DNA from: Escallonia rubra
Taxonomy: Eukaryota; Streptophyta; Magnoliopsida; Escalloniales; Escalloniaceae
Direction: 5' to 3'
DNA: 64,000 nt
Assembly: GCA_033065855.1 (NCBI GenBank)
Contig: JAVXUO010003229.1
Location: 248,001-312,000, forward strand
Part shown: positions 1 through 16,959 of the stretch, piece by piece
Layout of the letters: each line of letters opens with the position of its first letter
Position numbering within the stretch: position 1 is the first letter of the stretch
Position numbers and translations under genes: made by a program
The notes under the pieces: generated by a model
Database searches by the model: none
Told to the model about the DNA's origin: nothing
What the model saw: the letters and a program-made list of their open reading frames with translations, nothing else

Positions 1-4269
<4,269 letters not shown>

Positions 4270-5306
4270 GGCCGATACATTAATTAACTAGTAGTTGTGT
4301 TAGGCTTTAGTTATCAAGTATGAAGAAGACTCCATCTTTTTAGTAAGGATTTTCTTTCCTCGGATTGTGTGTAGGGAGGGGTCGAGAACCTAAGTGAGGC
4401 TCGAGCCCAAAACCTTGTGCCCAGTTGTCAAGGTTTCATAGATAACCCCAACCCCATATAGTGTGTATCGAATCACTTCACTCACTAGCTATGTCATGTC
4501 ATGCAAGGTTGAACAGTTCCGTTAATGGTGCAAATGTATGACCTTCGTGCCCAAAACGGCGTTTATAAAGAAATGCTGCTCCTACTGTCATTGGTCATTG
4601 AGTTGCCATTCGAGTATGTTTTGTTTTGGTGCTTGTAACATGTCTTCTTGCGCTTAGCTCAGTTCTGATTTGGTCTCAACTAGATGCTAAGAAACGAAGG
4701 GCTCCATGTACCAACAAATCAGTACTACTTGTGAATATTATACCGTTGGTGTGGGGCCAAACATTTGACCGTTGAGGTAGGAGGGGGAGAAAAAAGGCTT
4801 TTTAACATGTGAGATTTGGGTTTTGGGGGCGGGGGCGGGGGGGTTGTCACGTGGTCAGAAAAGCTGCAAATGGCAATTTGTGTCGGATATGGCAGAAGTG
4901 CAGAAGCAACTGCAAATGGCAAATTTGTGTTGTACCCATAAAATATCGTTAAAAACGCTAAATATTTTTTTAGCGACAAAAAATTGTCACTATAAATTTC
5001 AGTAACAGCGATAAAATATTTTAAATGACAATTTTTTATCGTTAAATGTTGTACAGCACCTAGGTGCTGTAGGCGGAGGATCTTGATCCGAAGCAACTGG
5101 AGTTTGGACTTTGGGGTGTCCTGCTTACTCTGCCCCTTCTGTAAGGGTGTGAGGCCTGTGACTCCAATGAGTCCAAAACCTAATTAATCAATGTGTGAAG
5201 AGGAATTGAATAAACCAGAAGACATTCCTACGGCTCAGTACCCAGATGTCTCCAGTACAGCCAGTATTTTTTCTTTTTCTGTTTTTGGCTTTGAGCAAAA
5301 ATTTTA
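4270..5306. other. Intergenic; AT-rich repeat remnant and a perfect palindrome
   Basis: This is the 3' flank of the GH9 gene. A G-rich run lies near 4826-4840. At about 4937-5045 an AT-rich stretch repeats short motifs of the type GCGATAAAATATT and its reverse, like plant MITE or CACTA subterminal DNA. It is followed by a perfect 20-base palindrome at 5052-5071. No gene was seen. Confidence 0.5.
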
Positions 5307-6796
5307 GGGAAAAGTAGGGAATGACCCCCTCTACTTTACACGTTGTGCGATTTGCCCCCCTCCACTTTAAATTTAAGCACTAAACCCTCTCATAATTACA
5401 GAAAATGGGCACCTTAGACGGAAACCGTTAAATATAACAGCGCGTGGTCAACACGCGCGTTGACTAACGAATTTTTTTTGTAAATGACGTTTTTGCCCAT
5501 TCTGTTAGGGGTAATTAACTAATGACCCCCTGTACTATATACGGTGTGCGATTTCTGCCCCCTACTTTAAACATAACCACTAAACCCCCCCACACTTACG
5601 AAAATTGGGCACTTTAGACGGGTCTATTATGAATATTCATGAAATGACCAAAATACCTTTATTTCCTTATCTTATTTAAGTTTAATACCATTTTTTCAAC
5701 TTCTTTTTCTCTCCTTTCAGACTTTTTACTCAATCCCGCATACATACACTCTACGCACACCCAGCACGCACACACACACACAAACATACACACACATACC
5801 CTAAACCCACACACAAACGCGTACCCACTGCAAACATACACACACCCTGCTCGCATGCGACTGTGGCGGCAACGTCATCTCGAATCTGGTGCAGCCCCAG
5901 CGACGTGTAGCCAGTCACAGTGGTCATGTGACGCTGCTTAGCGCGATGTTGCGGATTGTGGTGGGACGACGACGGAGGTTAGACCTACGATTTGGGGACG
6001 TGGTCGTCGATCTTAGTGGCAGGGATCTGGACGGATGTGCGGCAATCAGACACCGATAGCCTGTGTTTGTGGGGATTGATGTTACCGGTGTTGATTGCGC
6101 CGGTCGGTTGGTGGCCGATCAAGAAGCCCCACTGGCTTGCAGACGCAAGGCAGTGGGAAATGGCAGCAATGAGGCAACTCACGACGATGTGTAGTCGGAT
6201 AGTATAAAGTTGGGGGAGTTGGCCGGAGTGGTGGTTACTGTGACGCTGATCATGGTAGTTGTTGTGCCGATGATATATCAACGGCAATCGTGGTTCCTTT
6301 TTTTTTTTGTAACTCCTTGGTGGTCGGAGAAAAAGACCAGTGGTTGTGCTCAGTGAATCACCAATTGTAGCGGGGTTGACCAAATGAGGAGGTGCAGATT
6401 GCGGCAATCCCTTATTTGCGGTGAATCTGGTAGCACAGAATGGGGTGGGGGACTGGTCTGACGAGTGTGGGGGGGAAGGAAGGGGGGAGGGTCATGGACA
6501 AAATTGTAATTTAAATTTAACAGTTTCCATCTAAGGTGCCCAATTTCTGTAAGTATAAGGAGGTTTAGTGGTTAATTTTTAAGTTGAGGGGGGGAAATTG
6601 CACACCGTGTATAGTACATGGGGTCATTAGCTAATAAAGAAATAAGGGTATTTTGGTCATTTCACGCTATTTATAACGGACCCGAATAAGGTGCCCATTT
6701 TCTGTAACTGTGGGGGGGTTTAGTGCTTAAATTTGAAGTGGAGGGGAGCAAATCGCACAACGTGTAAAGTAGAGTGGGTCATTCCCTACTTTCCCC
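5307..6796. mobile_element. Non-autonomous DNA transposon with doubled inverted arms
   Basis: The left arm from 5307 (GGGAAAAGTAGGGAATGACC) is mirrored by the right arm ending at 6796, with near-identical sequence for about 130 bases. Inside each arm lies a second, diverged copy of the same module (about 5508-5621 left, 6525-6634 right), also inverted between the ends. The layout is A1-A2-core-A2'-A1'. The core is richer in GC, with a CA-rich microsatellite near 5756-5850, and holds no convincing coding exon. No clear target duplication was found, so the superfamily is open; long, compound inverted repeats fit a Mutator-like element best. All of this is sequence observation except the superfamily. 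Confidence 0.65.
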
Positions 6797-7635
6797 ATAA
6801 TACTAACCATAGTATTGATAAAGGATAATTTTATTTTTCACATTTGTACTTTACCCGATTTTTTAGAAGGACTTATAACGCCCGGTTACTGAGGTTAGGT
6901 TACTGAGGTTAGGACAAAATTACACTCGTACCTGTTATTTTTTATAACTAATAATGGTGTCTGTTGACTAAATTGAATAGTAAAATGTATAACAATTTTT
7001 ACGAAATGACTTTATTGCTCAAAAGATTGTATTCAAATGTCATCTATTTATCTCTCTTCTTCGAGAACCTGCCTCGCAGCACCATTGACACGGCACCGAG
7101 AGTTGCATACTGATCCGTTCAATTTATTCATTTTTCGATATTGTCTCCACATTTAGTGCCTTGTCTTCTCCTTTTTCCTATGTTTCTTTCTTATCAAAAC
7201 CCATCTTTCTTTTCTTCTCGTCCATCAAGACTCTTGACGTGGGATAATTGTGGTACCATCGTCGCTAGAAGATGATGAAGCTTGGTTGCATGGTGGCATG
7301 AGATGGCGGTGTTATTGTGATGGTAGTAAGCGATCGTGTATTGCTGCGATGGTTGACTAGTGCTATGGTGGTGGTTGTTCGATGGTCGGTGGTTTTTATA
7401 ATGGTTGGATTATTGGTGTCGGCTAGTGGGTGTTTGCAATGTGTAATTGGTGGTTGTTGGATGTTGGCGATGTAGATCCAATTTATGGTGGTGAGATATG
7501 CTGTGTGGTGGTTCTATGATGGCTGGTTGATATTGTTGTGGTGGTTGTTCGATAGTTGGTGGAGAGTTTGGCGGTGGCTGGATGTTGGGTGTGGACGACA
7601 GTTATGGTTGGTGATATTCGGATGATGCGGTGGTG
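6797..7635. other. Intergenic, no gene seen
   Basis: AT-rich DNA followed by a G/T-rich stretch (about 7240-7630) made of degenerate GGTGGTTG-type words. No open exon or family match was recognised on either strand. Confidence 0.5.
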
Positions 7636-7987
7636 ATGTCGTGGTAACATTTGGAGTTGAAGAGAAAAAGGAAGAGAGAGAGAGAAAGAAATTGGGGAAT
7701 TAGAGAATTAGGGTTCCAAACCATAGTTAGGACTCTATGTAAATACATTATATATGTAATATTAGCCTTTAAAACTACGTATTTAGCCTTTCTCTCTCTC
7801 TCTCTCTTCCTTTTTCCCTTCAACTCCAAACGTTACCACGACATATAATGTCGTGGTAACGTTTGGAGTTGAAGGGAAAAAGAGAGAGAAATCAGTGAAT
7901 TAGAGAATTAGGGTTCCAAACCATAGTTAGGACTTCTATGTAAATACATTATGTGTGTAATATTAGCCTTTAAAACTACGTATTTGT
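7636..7987. repeat. Direct duplication flanking an inverted copy (hairpin-forming)
   Basis: A segment of about 150 bases at 7636-7787 recurs at 7848-7987 in the same direction. Between them, 7788-7844 is the reverse complement of the first 55 or so bases of the unit, so the centre near 7845 forms a long hairpin around ATGTCGTGGTAAC and its complement. Both copies keep GGGTTCCAAACCATAGTTAG and a GA-rich tract. Confidence 0.75.
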
Positions 7988-9680
7988 CACATGAAATGTA
8001 CACTTTTAACAAGTCAATAACGGATGAATAGTGCTAACACGAATTTTATATCTTTGGTCATGATTCCAAACATTATGTCAATAACCATAATTTCTCCCTA
8101 ACTACGGGAACATTGGTATCATTAATCATTTTCTAAATCCGTCCTTGTACTCCTAATTCTTGAAACCGTCCTTGTACTATGTCCAGTTGTTATCCCTTTG
8201 CCTGTTTTTTCAGTTAAAGAGTTAAATTTGTCATTTCACACTTTTACGGCAAAAAAGGAACTTCCAATGCATGTAACACGGTTTATAGGGAATCTAATAT
8301 GGCAATCCATTATCCCTTCACCCCAAATCATCCGACCCCTCCATCATCTGCACCACCGTCGCCTTCCTAACCTTTTCACCTCTCCTTCTCTCTTCTCCGC
8401 CTCCCTCTCCTCGCCCTCCCGCCCTCTTGTCCTACACCCCAAACCAACCCCCCTCCCTCTGCGACGCCGTCGCCTTCCTGCCTTCCATTACTCCCTCTTC
8501 TTCTCCGCCACCCTTTTTGCATCCCCGTCCTCTCGCCCTTCACTGCAAACCATCTGTCCCCTCCCTCTGGGGGCTGCCGCCTTCCTGACCTTCCCCCTCT
8601 CCTTCCTCCTCTTCCTTGCCTCCCTCTCTCCCTCCTCACTACCCGTCTTTCTCCCTTCACGAACCTTCTAACCCCCTCCCTTCGCAACGTCGCCACCTTC
8701 CTGGCCTTCCAACTAAAAACATTGCTAATCAGGAGGAGGAGATATGCTGATTGTCATCACCACCGCTGCCTTCCTGGCCTTCAGCTGTGATACCATTCTT
8801 CATAAGCACATCAAACCATCTAAGAGGCAACCGTGATTTTCCTCAATATATTAAATGGTTAACATTCTATTGATTGGTAATGATACTGATCCTGCCAACT
8901 GTTTAGCAGTGAAAGACACTGGTGAGGGGTCAAGCGTGCCTCTTTTGGCGACATAGTATGCGTCCAGTTTCTTTCGACTATGCATAGGATAGTTATATGA
9001 ACAAAGTGAATGTAAAACTTGGTTACGTCGGTGATCCTTTGACGTCAAGAGAACTACAAAATTAAATTCTTACAGCTAATATAAGAAAATGAAATGCCGA
9101 GAGCATGATTCAGTTGGTGATTCATACGTCGAGCCTCGTCTGTATAAATGTGTCGGATTTAGAATGCCCCTAGTTCGTGATTCAATCTTGTGATGTTTTG
9201 GTAGGAATAATTATTTTTTGTCGAGTTGCTTTGTTTACTAGAATGCGCTAACCTTTAGTTTGAAGCTCGGTACTCCACTCCACCAGCTAAGTGAACATCA
9301 AGTTCCTCTCTATTTGAGCTTCTACTAACCTACCGGCCACTATCGCACGGGTGTAACGACTTCTGATAAATGCGTATGATAAATTCAGATTGGAACCACT
9401 CCTTGTAAGAAGTTCCCTGGAGCTTTATTGTGTCAAATTTGCAGGGCATCCAGAATATACATCAAGAAAGGTCACTAGAATTCTGGACATGAATTCTGGA
9501 CATGGTTGAAGATTCGGACATAACAAAGTTGGAAGTCAAAGCAATTTCTTTGTTGAGCCATACAACTGCAATAACATACTACACTCCTACCTACAAACTA
9601 AACTTTATTAAGGTTGATCAATACCGTAAAAAGTGGAAGGAGTGAGCTGAAGCGTAGACAAGCTTGCTTGAGCACATCAT
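7988..9680. other. Intergenic between sucrose synthase 3' end and upstream repeats
   Basis: The main structure is a C-rich minisatellite at about 8340-8790, listed separately. The rest is AT-rich 3' flank of the sucrose synthase gene. No exon was recognised. Long open frames across 8198-8696 on both strands come from the skewed composition. Confidence 0.5.
8340..8790. repeat. Degenerate C-rich tandem repeat, unit about 110 bp
   Basis: The word GCCTTCCT preceded by GTCGC, GCCGC or GCTGC recurs near 8360, 8470, 8578, 8693 and 8767, spaced about 110, 108, 115 and 75 bases. Between them lie CT-rich spacers. The strand asymmetry (C and T on plus) keeps several frames open. Confidence 0.6.
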
Positions 9681-12600
9681 TTAACGTTCATCATCAACAG
9701 CCGCAGGAACAGATTTTACCTGAAACAGTGAGAGCAGCCAAAATCAGACGTCCAATGAATTAAACTCGATATCATCCAAGAGTGTAAACAGTTAATGCCG
9801 TGGTAGACAAGATATAATAGAAAAGGTTTCAGGGCTTACCAAATCACGGAACTTGAGAATGTAGAACATCTCGAGATAGCGCCTCATTTCACGCCTCTCC
9901 AGTTTCGAAACATACTTCCAGAAACTGTAAACTCCAGCTAATGTCATGAGACGTTCAGAGTAGATCTTCCATGTATACCTAAGATACAACAGGGATCCCA
10001 GTGAGACTCACTAATACATAAAGTATTTGAATCAAGGAAGAAAGACAAACCTTTCTTGGATCCTTTGAATCCCTGCTTTAGAGATCTTTTCCCAGTAACT
10101 TGTATCCTCCGTGCACCGCTGGAAAAATTCAGCCATAAGAGCAGCAGCCTTATCAGGATGGAATGGATCAATATGGAAACCTGATACACCATCTTCAATA
10201 ATCTCTTTTGGACCACCATGGCAAGTGGCAAAAGTTGGGAGGCCACATGTCATGGCCTCCACTACTGTTAGTCCAAAAGCTTCGTAAAAAGCAGGCTGAG
10301 ATAAGAAAAGCAAACGTCAATATATAAAAGCTAATTGAACAAGAAGAAAAAAAAATTCAAACTATACCTGAACAAAGATGCCCCTCTTGTCAGCTATGTA
10401 GCGATAGAGCTCCCCATTGCGTGCTGGATTAGTTTGGGCAGATATCCAGCGCAACTGGCCATCCAAGTTGTACGTCTTCATAAGACCATGCATCTTCTCA
10501 ATTTCTGCAATTTCTTCCCTGTCATTGGACATCTTCACATCATTGTAACCAGCCACCACAACTAGGTTTGCAAGTTCCCTCAGCTTGGTGTTTTTACTAT
10601 AGCTCTCTACCAACCCCGTGATGTTTTTCACCCGATCCAGCCTTGCCATGGAAAAGATGATGGGCTTTGAATGATCACTCAAAGTACCACTGCATTTAGT
10701 CAAACAAACAAGCATATCAGTAACTCACTGCTATCCGGTACCCAAAAATTATTTTCAATCTTAGGCCAACAAAAAACCACTGCTGTAGAGGTTTTTGAAG
10801 CCCAGCAGAATCAAATCTAAATCAAGTTTCCCCAACATTAGCTTCAGCTCTCTTAAAATAGGCTGATTCGTAATAAGGAGATTCAATACAGCATCTATGG
10901 GATAACTTCCATCTTGGAAGCTATTTGGCGTTTTCATAAGATGTCTGCGATTTCTCTCAATACGAAAGAACCAAGTTAAGTCTAAGTACAAAAGAAAAAA
11001 GAGACAACATTAGAAGATAAATAACGAACTAAACACGTACACTGAGCATTATCTTCTTGTGAACCTCTACTTGCGTAAAAATGTTAAGAAATTAAATTCA
11101 AGAAGTTACTCACATGTGCTCATCATTTTGCTCAGGGTCGTACAACAACTTCTCTATAGAACCATGTAGAGCTGTAAGCCTTTTTTCCTTTTCAGAGTAT
11201 GAGAAGTATATGCTCATACTTGCCCCGGGAGAGACAATATTGAACTTCGGGTCAAAAACATCTATACCATGGACAACTCGATACAGTCCTGGAAGAGTGA
11301 AAGCTGTATGGCTCTCATACTGCCCGAAGGTAGTCTTGCTGAAAACAAATAAAGAGGAAATAAATAAAGAGGAAAAAGTTGCCGAGTATGAAGCATCAAT
11401 TGAAACTAAGATCACCGTTTAGGCAAAATGATGTAAAGAAACATATTGACATAGCATTTGATCAACATAATTTCCCAATGATCATGAATTAGCGACCAGC
11501 ATAGACGAATAACACACATTTCACAAAGAAAACGATTATAGTGTGGGAAACAATAGACAACCTCCTTTGTGGATCCAAGAAATTTTTTCTTTCTTCCTTT
11601 ATTTCTGTCATTCTAGTCCCTATTTTGTGTTAATCCGCCTTTGCAATAACACTTGGACTACATGTTTCTAGTTTTGTAGGAGCACAGGAATTTTTTGAAA
11701 TGGCAAGCTGCTCCAATGTGACCTCAGAACTAAGGATTAGAAACACAAAACAGCCTTGCCGCATAGAGGGAATCAACTTTGTCCTTGGAATGCCAACTTA
11801 ACCCTGATAATCCTAAACTTACATGCTTCCAGAGCAAGATTTTAAACCCCTGAGCTGCTCTGTGAGGGCAACTCCAGGCCTCTCCAGCAAAACTTAAGTC
11901 AGAAGACAACTAACAAAAACCCCTAAATCTGTGTCAGCAAGTATGAAGCAGTCAAATTTTCAATATTTACAGTCAAATTTACAATATTTACACTCCCAAT
12001 AAGAATAACTCCATCGGTGATAGAGACATTCACAAATGCTGCATTTATTTCTCCATGGCGATAAATAAAATAAAATAATGACGCTACAACTGTCTTCACT
12101 TTCTAATTTTCTTCTTTATCTGCTCACAACGTGTAGTATGTAATTGGGTCACTAAAGCAACACCTTGGTGCAAGTTTATTTTCTAGCAACCCTAGTGCAA
12201 GATTATCTTATATATGAATTATGCAACTGTTGCTCTTATGTATCTGATGCTTGCATATAGGTAGAAAAATGCTAATTACTCATTCTTGACAATTATCATA
12301 AGTAAAGTCGTCTTTGAGCAGCTAATCATTCCTGCCATGTAAAATCATTACTGCAGTATGTCACAAGTAAGAGACTCACGTTCCTGCAATTTCTTGGTAT
12401 GTACTAGTGATGATAAAATCTGCATTGTTCATGGCCAGCAGATCGGCAGTAAATTGACACGAGAAGTGATATTTATCCTCATATTTTTCCCAATATATAT
12501 CAGAATCTGGGTATTTCGTTTTCTCCAAGGCATGCGCAATATTGCACTGTAACACGTCAAAAAATTTCAAGCGCAAATCATTATCGGCGACTTAAAGAAT

Positions 12601-15600
12601 GAAGTTTGCAGTTGCAAAATGACGGAACTGTAATGTACCCTACCTGGGTAACTCCCATCTTATAAGCTAGTAAGGATGCGACAAGATTGCCATCACTATA
12701 ATTGCCAATAATCAGCTCCGGAATACCCTGTAGCTCGGCAACAATTTCTCCTGCCGCGTCCTGATAACAAACCACAAGCAAAGAAATGATTATACAACAA
12801 TCCAAATGATCATGCAGTACCTAGACTTGGAAAATAGGGGATGAAAGACAAGTTAATTGAGTCCCAGGCTAATGTGCTAATTAAAGTCAAGCTGAAAATC
12901 TTTTAACTATACCACACTAGAGAGTCAACTTGGCTTGGATTGCCAACTATGCTAGTAGACAAGTTAAGGATAGTATGACAAGCACAACTAGCTTCAGATA
13001 TACCAGTATTATCAACTATATATATTCTTTTCCACAAAGAAGCATAGCGTAATGGTTATGGTTCGGAAAAGTTGTATTAGTGAAAACCATGGTGGCAGTT
13101 ATAATCCAATGAGAAATGATGAGGTTGAGGTGGCAACAGCGACAGTTGTGCAGTACTGAATCTTGCCAAAAGGTAAGTTTGCAGTGAATAAACTAAATGA
13201 TCGCCACCTGGAAGTGACTTCAGTAGCAGTGCACAGGGTGCTTGATTTAACAGTGATAGTCTTACACCAGGGAGTTGACAGCAATGACGCAGTAGGATGC
13301 TAAAAGGGAGGTAAAAAACATGAAGGCACTTAATTGGATTGCACCACAATAACAATGTGGCAGAGATGGTGAAGCATGGCAGCAGTCATGGATGGCATTC
13401 TGGAAATTGGGATAAACAAAGTTTTAGAGGTCGGAGTTGATTACAGAATGGATGTCATGGAAAATTTCTAGTGGTCAGTCGATTAGAGTGTTTTTACTGG
13501 TTGTTATACTAGTTCGCGTTAGAGTACACAATTTATTGGTTTCTTGAAATTGATTCCGCGCTTTGTGTCTGTGTGGTTTTTTCTTTTCTTTTTTTGGGGT
13601 GGGGGGATGTTGTCATTGGACAAATAATCCGTTGTGTACTCGAATTTCAATAAGTCTAGAGCAAACTGAAGCTGTACAAGCTCCCAGATACACCATGGGT
13701 GTCGAAACACCCATTCCTAATAGTTTAAAAACAAAAGTATAATCGACTTGACTTGCTTTTACCTCTGCAAATTTCTCGAGATAAGGCCACACATCAAACC
13801 TTGAAATCCATTTACGAAGAATGCCTTTTTCGGTTTTAAAAGGAACTCGCAAAATATGGGTGTGTTCGGTGCCGCTGACTCGTTCCAGCCTCTGGTTGCA
13901 TGAGGTACCTTTTGCATCAGGTATAAGCCGGGTCACCTATTGAAAATATCAAATGCACGGAGACTCATAACAGGAAACAGAAAGCGAAGTGAGGTGATTG
14001 AACTGTCCTGCTATTAATATTAGCACTTCTAAGTTTACTCAACCAAGCTTATAGAGTTATATACTTACAATCAAAATTCTAGGGGTGACATTCAGTCCTT
14101 GCTGCTTAAATCTTTGGGTCATTTCAGACTCCAAGGCACGCACTTGATCCAGTATGTATACAATCTGGGAATTCACAAAAAATTGTAGAAGCTGGCAATT
14201 GCAAGTTATGTGTTGTTTTTTTGGTTGGGGGGGGTGGGGGGGTTGGGTAGAGGAGGAAGGGAAAGTATTATAGGAAAATAAAAACAACACAAGAGGAAAG
14301 TGCAAATTCAGTTCCAAACTATAGAAGATTAAGTAGTCGTCACCTGGCCACCAGTGTCAGGCAAACCTAAAACATTTGCTTGGCCAAAGTATCCATGTAT
14401 AGATAAGATGGCTACATTAAACACCATTGGTATTCTACCAAGAAAGGTCTCTAAGGTAGAGGGATCAGGAGCTTGAAGGATGTCCAAAAGAAGATGCATC
14501 ATCTGCAAAACTCGCTCGGCAGTGTCTCCCCAACCTCTCTCGAAACCCATCCCTTGCAATCTGCATGCTGCTGATAATTAGTATATAATTTGAAGCACTT
14601 GAAGACTCGTAGTTGAAATTAGGATCTAGAAGCTAACATGTATTCAAACTCGGAATAGGGTGCATCTGGTGGTAGCTTAGAAAGGTGATCCTCCGCCTTG
14701 ACCAGAGCAAATTCAAGTCGGGATATGCTCTGTATCCGATCGTTCAACATCAGTACCTAGACATAAGTTGGGATTAGATTATCTCACTTCATGCTTGTAT
14801 TTAATTGTTCGACATCAGTACCAACACGTAACCTGGGATTAAATCATCTCATTTCATGCCTAAACTTCAAACTGATTCAGGGGATGTCTCTAACCGGATC
14901 AACAGATACTCGGATCCGGACAGCGTTACTCGATTCTATCATGCAGAGAAAGGGTGTTACAAGTACCAAAATAAAAAAGAATAAGTAATCCAAAAATCCA
15001 TGGCGGAAAAGGACAATAGCACTTGCTAATGGCGATCAATTGTAGCCACCAAACTAAATCTAAAAGGACAAAATATGCTGTATCCAGGCTACAATTAGCA
15101 CGATGACCAGTAAAAGAAACATGCCTATCTATCTAAGTAAACTGACCTGCCCTTTATGCTTGTGTGCTCGGAGGAAATCAAGTAATGGCTCCAAAGAATC
15201 TTTGTTGCTGAACATAATCGAAGAGAGGTGACGGTTAAGGAATTGGACCCCATTGCCAATGTATGAGGACCGTGTAGGGCGAGGAAATGATGCATTGAAT
15301 GGCGCGAAATCAAGCTCGAGCACATAGTTATCATTAGCCCTAGCACAAATCAATGACCAATATTCATAAGTATCAAGGGGAACAAATATGTTGAAGCTAA
15401 TATGTATCTTAACACCACAAGCACTAGAAGTTACTTACGGCCCATCTACAAGTTCTTCTTTGAAACGTAAATATTCAGAAGCGCTCAACTGGTCTATACT
15501 GAGATCATGTACATTAACACGCACGTACTCCCAAACACCAGGCCTCGGGCGGACTGCTATAGCAACAAATGGAGGGAGAACTATGGCTTCCTATTACCCA

Positions 15601-16557
15601 AAAATAAAGCAAAGTTATAAACACAAAGAGATTCAAGAAATACAGAGAAGTTCAAGATAGGAAAGAAATATATCCTCCTTTAGCACATTTATTGGAGAAA
15701 CTGAAATTTAAGGCTGACATGTAAAATTCCAAATTTGCTTTAAATCGTCCACAAGAGCTTATTCAAATAGTCTCTCCACCCCATAATAATCACCATCTGA
15801 GAGCCACTTGACTGCACTCCGTTTTTCTTAATGACGTTCGTTGTAACACTTTAGTACCACCACCGGAAATTAGTGCTCAACATAAAGGGTATCTGGAAAT
15901 TTGCATTAACAAGTATTTAACTCCCAAAGAGGACACTTATTTCGGGATATCTAAAATTATTTTGGGATCAAGGGAGTAGGAAACTAGCGAAAATGAAAAG
16001 TTACTCCTAATATTTTTCGGCATCCCAAAAATAAACTCCCAACTCCATGTCTCAATAGTCTCATTTTTCGAGGCACGAATAAAAGTTGATGTTAAGCAAA
16101 GCTTTAACACGAGACTGTAGTTTATCACTTGCTTCCCGTTTCGTTAGTCTCGATCTCAGCATCAGGACATATAACACATCAAACACAAAACACAAAGAAT
16201 CACCTGAGCGGACTTGAGCACTTCACTGAAAGGACCGTCACTGAGCTTCTGTCTAGCGGCATCATCGCCGATGACGTTGTCGATCTCGTCGATCAAGTGA
16301 TGCGGCTGCAGAATCCCCTTCCCCTGAGCCACATACCTTCAATACATACACAAAAACACAAGCTAAAAGCAGTCACTAACTCGTAAGACAGCATGTCCTC
16401 CCCTCTCAGAACTCCAATTCCTCTGCAACCAAACAGAATTTGGTGGTGAAATCGTGTACCTGGAGAGGAGAGAGACGAGCTCGTTGCGGTGAGCCTCGAG
16501 GGTGTCTTCTACTCTCTCTCTGGTGCTAGGTATTCGTCCCAGTTTTCGGGTCGCCAT
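9681..16557 (-). CDS. SUS3: Sucrose synthase, SUS3 clade
   Basis: Cytosolic GT4 enzyme that converts sucrose and UDP to UDP-glucose and fructose, feeding wall, starch and callose synthesis. Fifteen exons join in phase, in transcript order: 16460-16557, 16204-16336, 15439-15590, 15147-15339, 14638-14756, 14344-14560, 14069-14164, 13763-13936, 12644-12760, 12380-12546, 11114-11338, 10368-10689, 10051-10295, 9840-9978, 9681-9719. They give 811 residues, the usual length. Ser11 in RIPSTRERV is the known N-terminal phosphosite. LPDTGGQ ends at 304; the UDP-glucose contacts Arg580 and Lys585 lie in RLDRVKN; the E-x7-E motif is Glu676/Glu684 (EAFGLTVVE). The start [19 protein letters not shown] and the end resemble Arabidopsis SUS3 most. 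Three changes at usually invariant sites (Ile286, Ser in IYFSYS, Pro652) are reported as a finding. No frame is broken. Confidence 0.96.
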
Positions 16558-16588
16558 CGATTGGCACTAGTAGGAGCTTGAGTGCTGG

Positions 16589-16595
16589 ATTTATA
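16589..16595 (-). promoter_or_regulatory. Possible TATA box of SUS3
   Basis: TATAAAT on the minus strand lies only about 32 bases before the start codon. Used as a TATA box it would leave almost no leader, so either the leader is very short or the true promoter lies upstream of a leader intron. Sequence is seen; use is uncertain. Confidence 0.3.
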
Positions 16596-16634
16596 GGGCA
16601 AGGAGTGAAGCGGTTTTGATCAAAACGGGAATTT

Positions 16635-16733
16635 GCGTCCATTGGATGACAAGTTGTGGCAGCAAGTAGGACGAGGAGAAATCGCGTCCATTGGATGATG
16701 ATAAGTGTAGCAGCAAGGAAGACACGTTGCAGA
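16635..16733 (-). repeat. 49-bp direct duplication with CCAAT boxes upstream of SUS3
   Basis: Two adjacent copies, 16635-16683 and 16684-16733, start with GCGTCCATTGGATGA and share GTAGCAGCAAG-type ends. Read on the SUS3 strand each carries a CCAAT box. They lie about 80-175 bases upstream of the start codon. Confidence 0.7.
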
Positions 16734-16959
16734 CGAAACTCTCTTCTCCCATGGGAGTTCGTGTCAAATTATCGTGCTTCTGAAATTCAGTCCATTCAAG
16801 CGGGGTCCGCCGAGTACACTTGGCGCGCTCTCAGAGCCGGTCCGCTGAGTACGTGCATGCGTTCCTTGTGATAGTCAAACGTTTCTGAAAGAAGATTAGA
16901 GGAGAAACTTCGACCGGATAATTCGTCGACAACTCGTGTTATAGTCATAAATTTATTTT

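Noticed and set aside
8198-8696. Long open frames on both strands (157 and 106 codons)
   Set aside because: They are caused by the strand-skewed CT-rich minisatellite and read as low-complexity Pro/Ser/Leu or Arg/Gly.
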